From JBDKGD01 sp964513095 (GTDB lineage: Bacteria > Patescibacteriota > Minisyncoccia > UBA6257 > 2-01-FULL-56-20), in NCBI GenBank assembly GCA_964513095.1, contig CAZELH010000048.1:1-5171 (forward strand): DNA of 5,171 nucleotides, in the 5' to 3' direction. The position numbers and the translations under genes are program-made. Positions 5,166 to 5,171 of the stretch are shown in pieces. The notes beneath the pieces were generated by a model. The model was not told where the DNA came from, searched no databases, and saw nothing but the letters and a program-made list of their open reading frames with translations. How positions within the stretch are numbered: the stretch's first letter is position 1; each line of letters opens with the position of its first letter.

Positions 5166-5171
5166 AGCATA

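Overview
The window looks like a piece of a Patescibacteria (Candidate Phyla Radiation) genome, most likely of the Parcubacteria type. Four things suggest this. The large secreted protein at the right end (Cys-paired beta repeats, coiled coil, Tyr-rich linker, C-terminal peptidoglycan-binding domain) has an architecture I associate with that group. The membrane-anchored GerMN protein has the style seen there. The genes lack Shine-Dalgarno sequences and sit directly behind -10-like boxes. The intergenic spaces carry a long palindromic repeat and short tandem repeats. TGA ends the first gene at a natural family C-terminus, which argues against the UGA=Gly code of Gracilibacteria and Absconditabacteria. 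The taxonomic call is inference; there is no marker gene such as rRNA here.

Layout, left to right. Positions 1-219 are non-coding: a 21-bp-arm inverted repeat (35-126), then an A-rich stretch and a probable -10 box. A two-gene plus-strand unit follows: a small UBP-type zinc-finger protein (220-483) whose TGA overlaps the ATG of a membrane-anchored GerMN-domain protein (480-1415). Next, behind its own promoter (TTGATA-18-TATAGT), is a class I SAM-dependent methyltransferase of the RlmI/RlmK-like group (1478-2380). A short repeat-bearing spacer (2381-2441) leads to a stand-alone RluA-family pseudouridine synthase with a GTG start (2442-3125). A strong bidirectional hairpin terminator (3138-3172) separates these genes from a convergent minus-strand gene (3192-5015), which encodes a 607-residue secreted protein. 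The right edge (5016-5171) holds that gene's promoter, a 16-bp hairpin and a tandem 8-bp repeat.

Functionally the window has two themes. One is RNA modification: the methyltransferase and the pseudouridine synthase, both reduced to their catalytic domains. The other is the cell envelope: the GerMN protein and the secreted repeat protein. The zinc-finger protein is a bacterial member of a fold known in eukaryotes for binding ubiquitin tails, and its role here is unknown. I see no CRISPR array, tRNA, rRNA, transposase or defence system. The points most worth a second look are the likely leaderless transcription of most genes, the Cys-paired repeat architecture of the surface protein, and the coupling of the zinc-finger gene to the GerMN gene.
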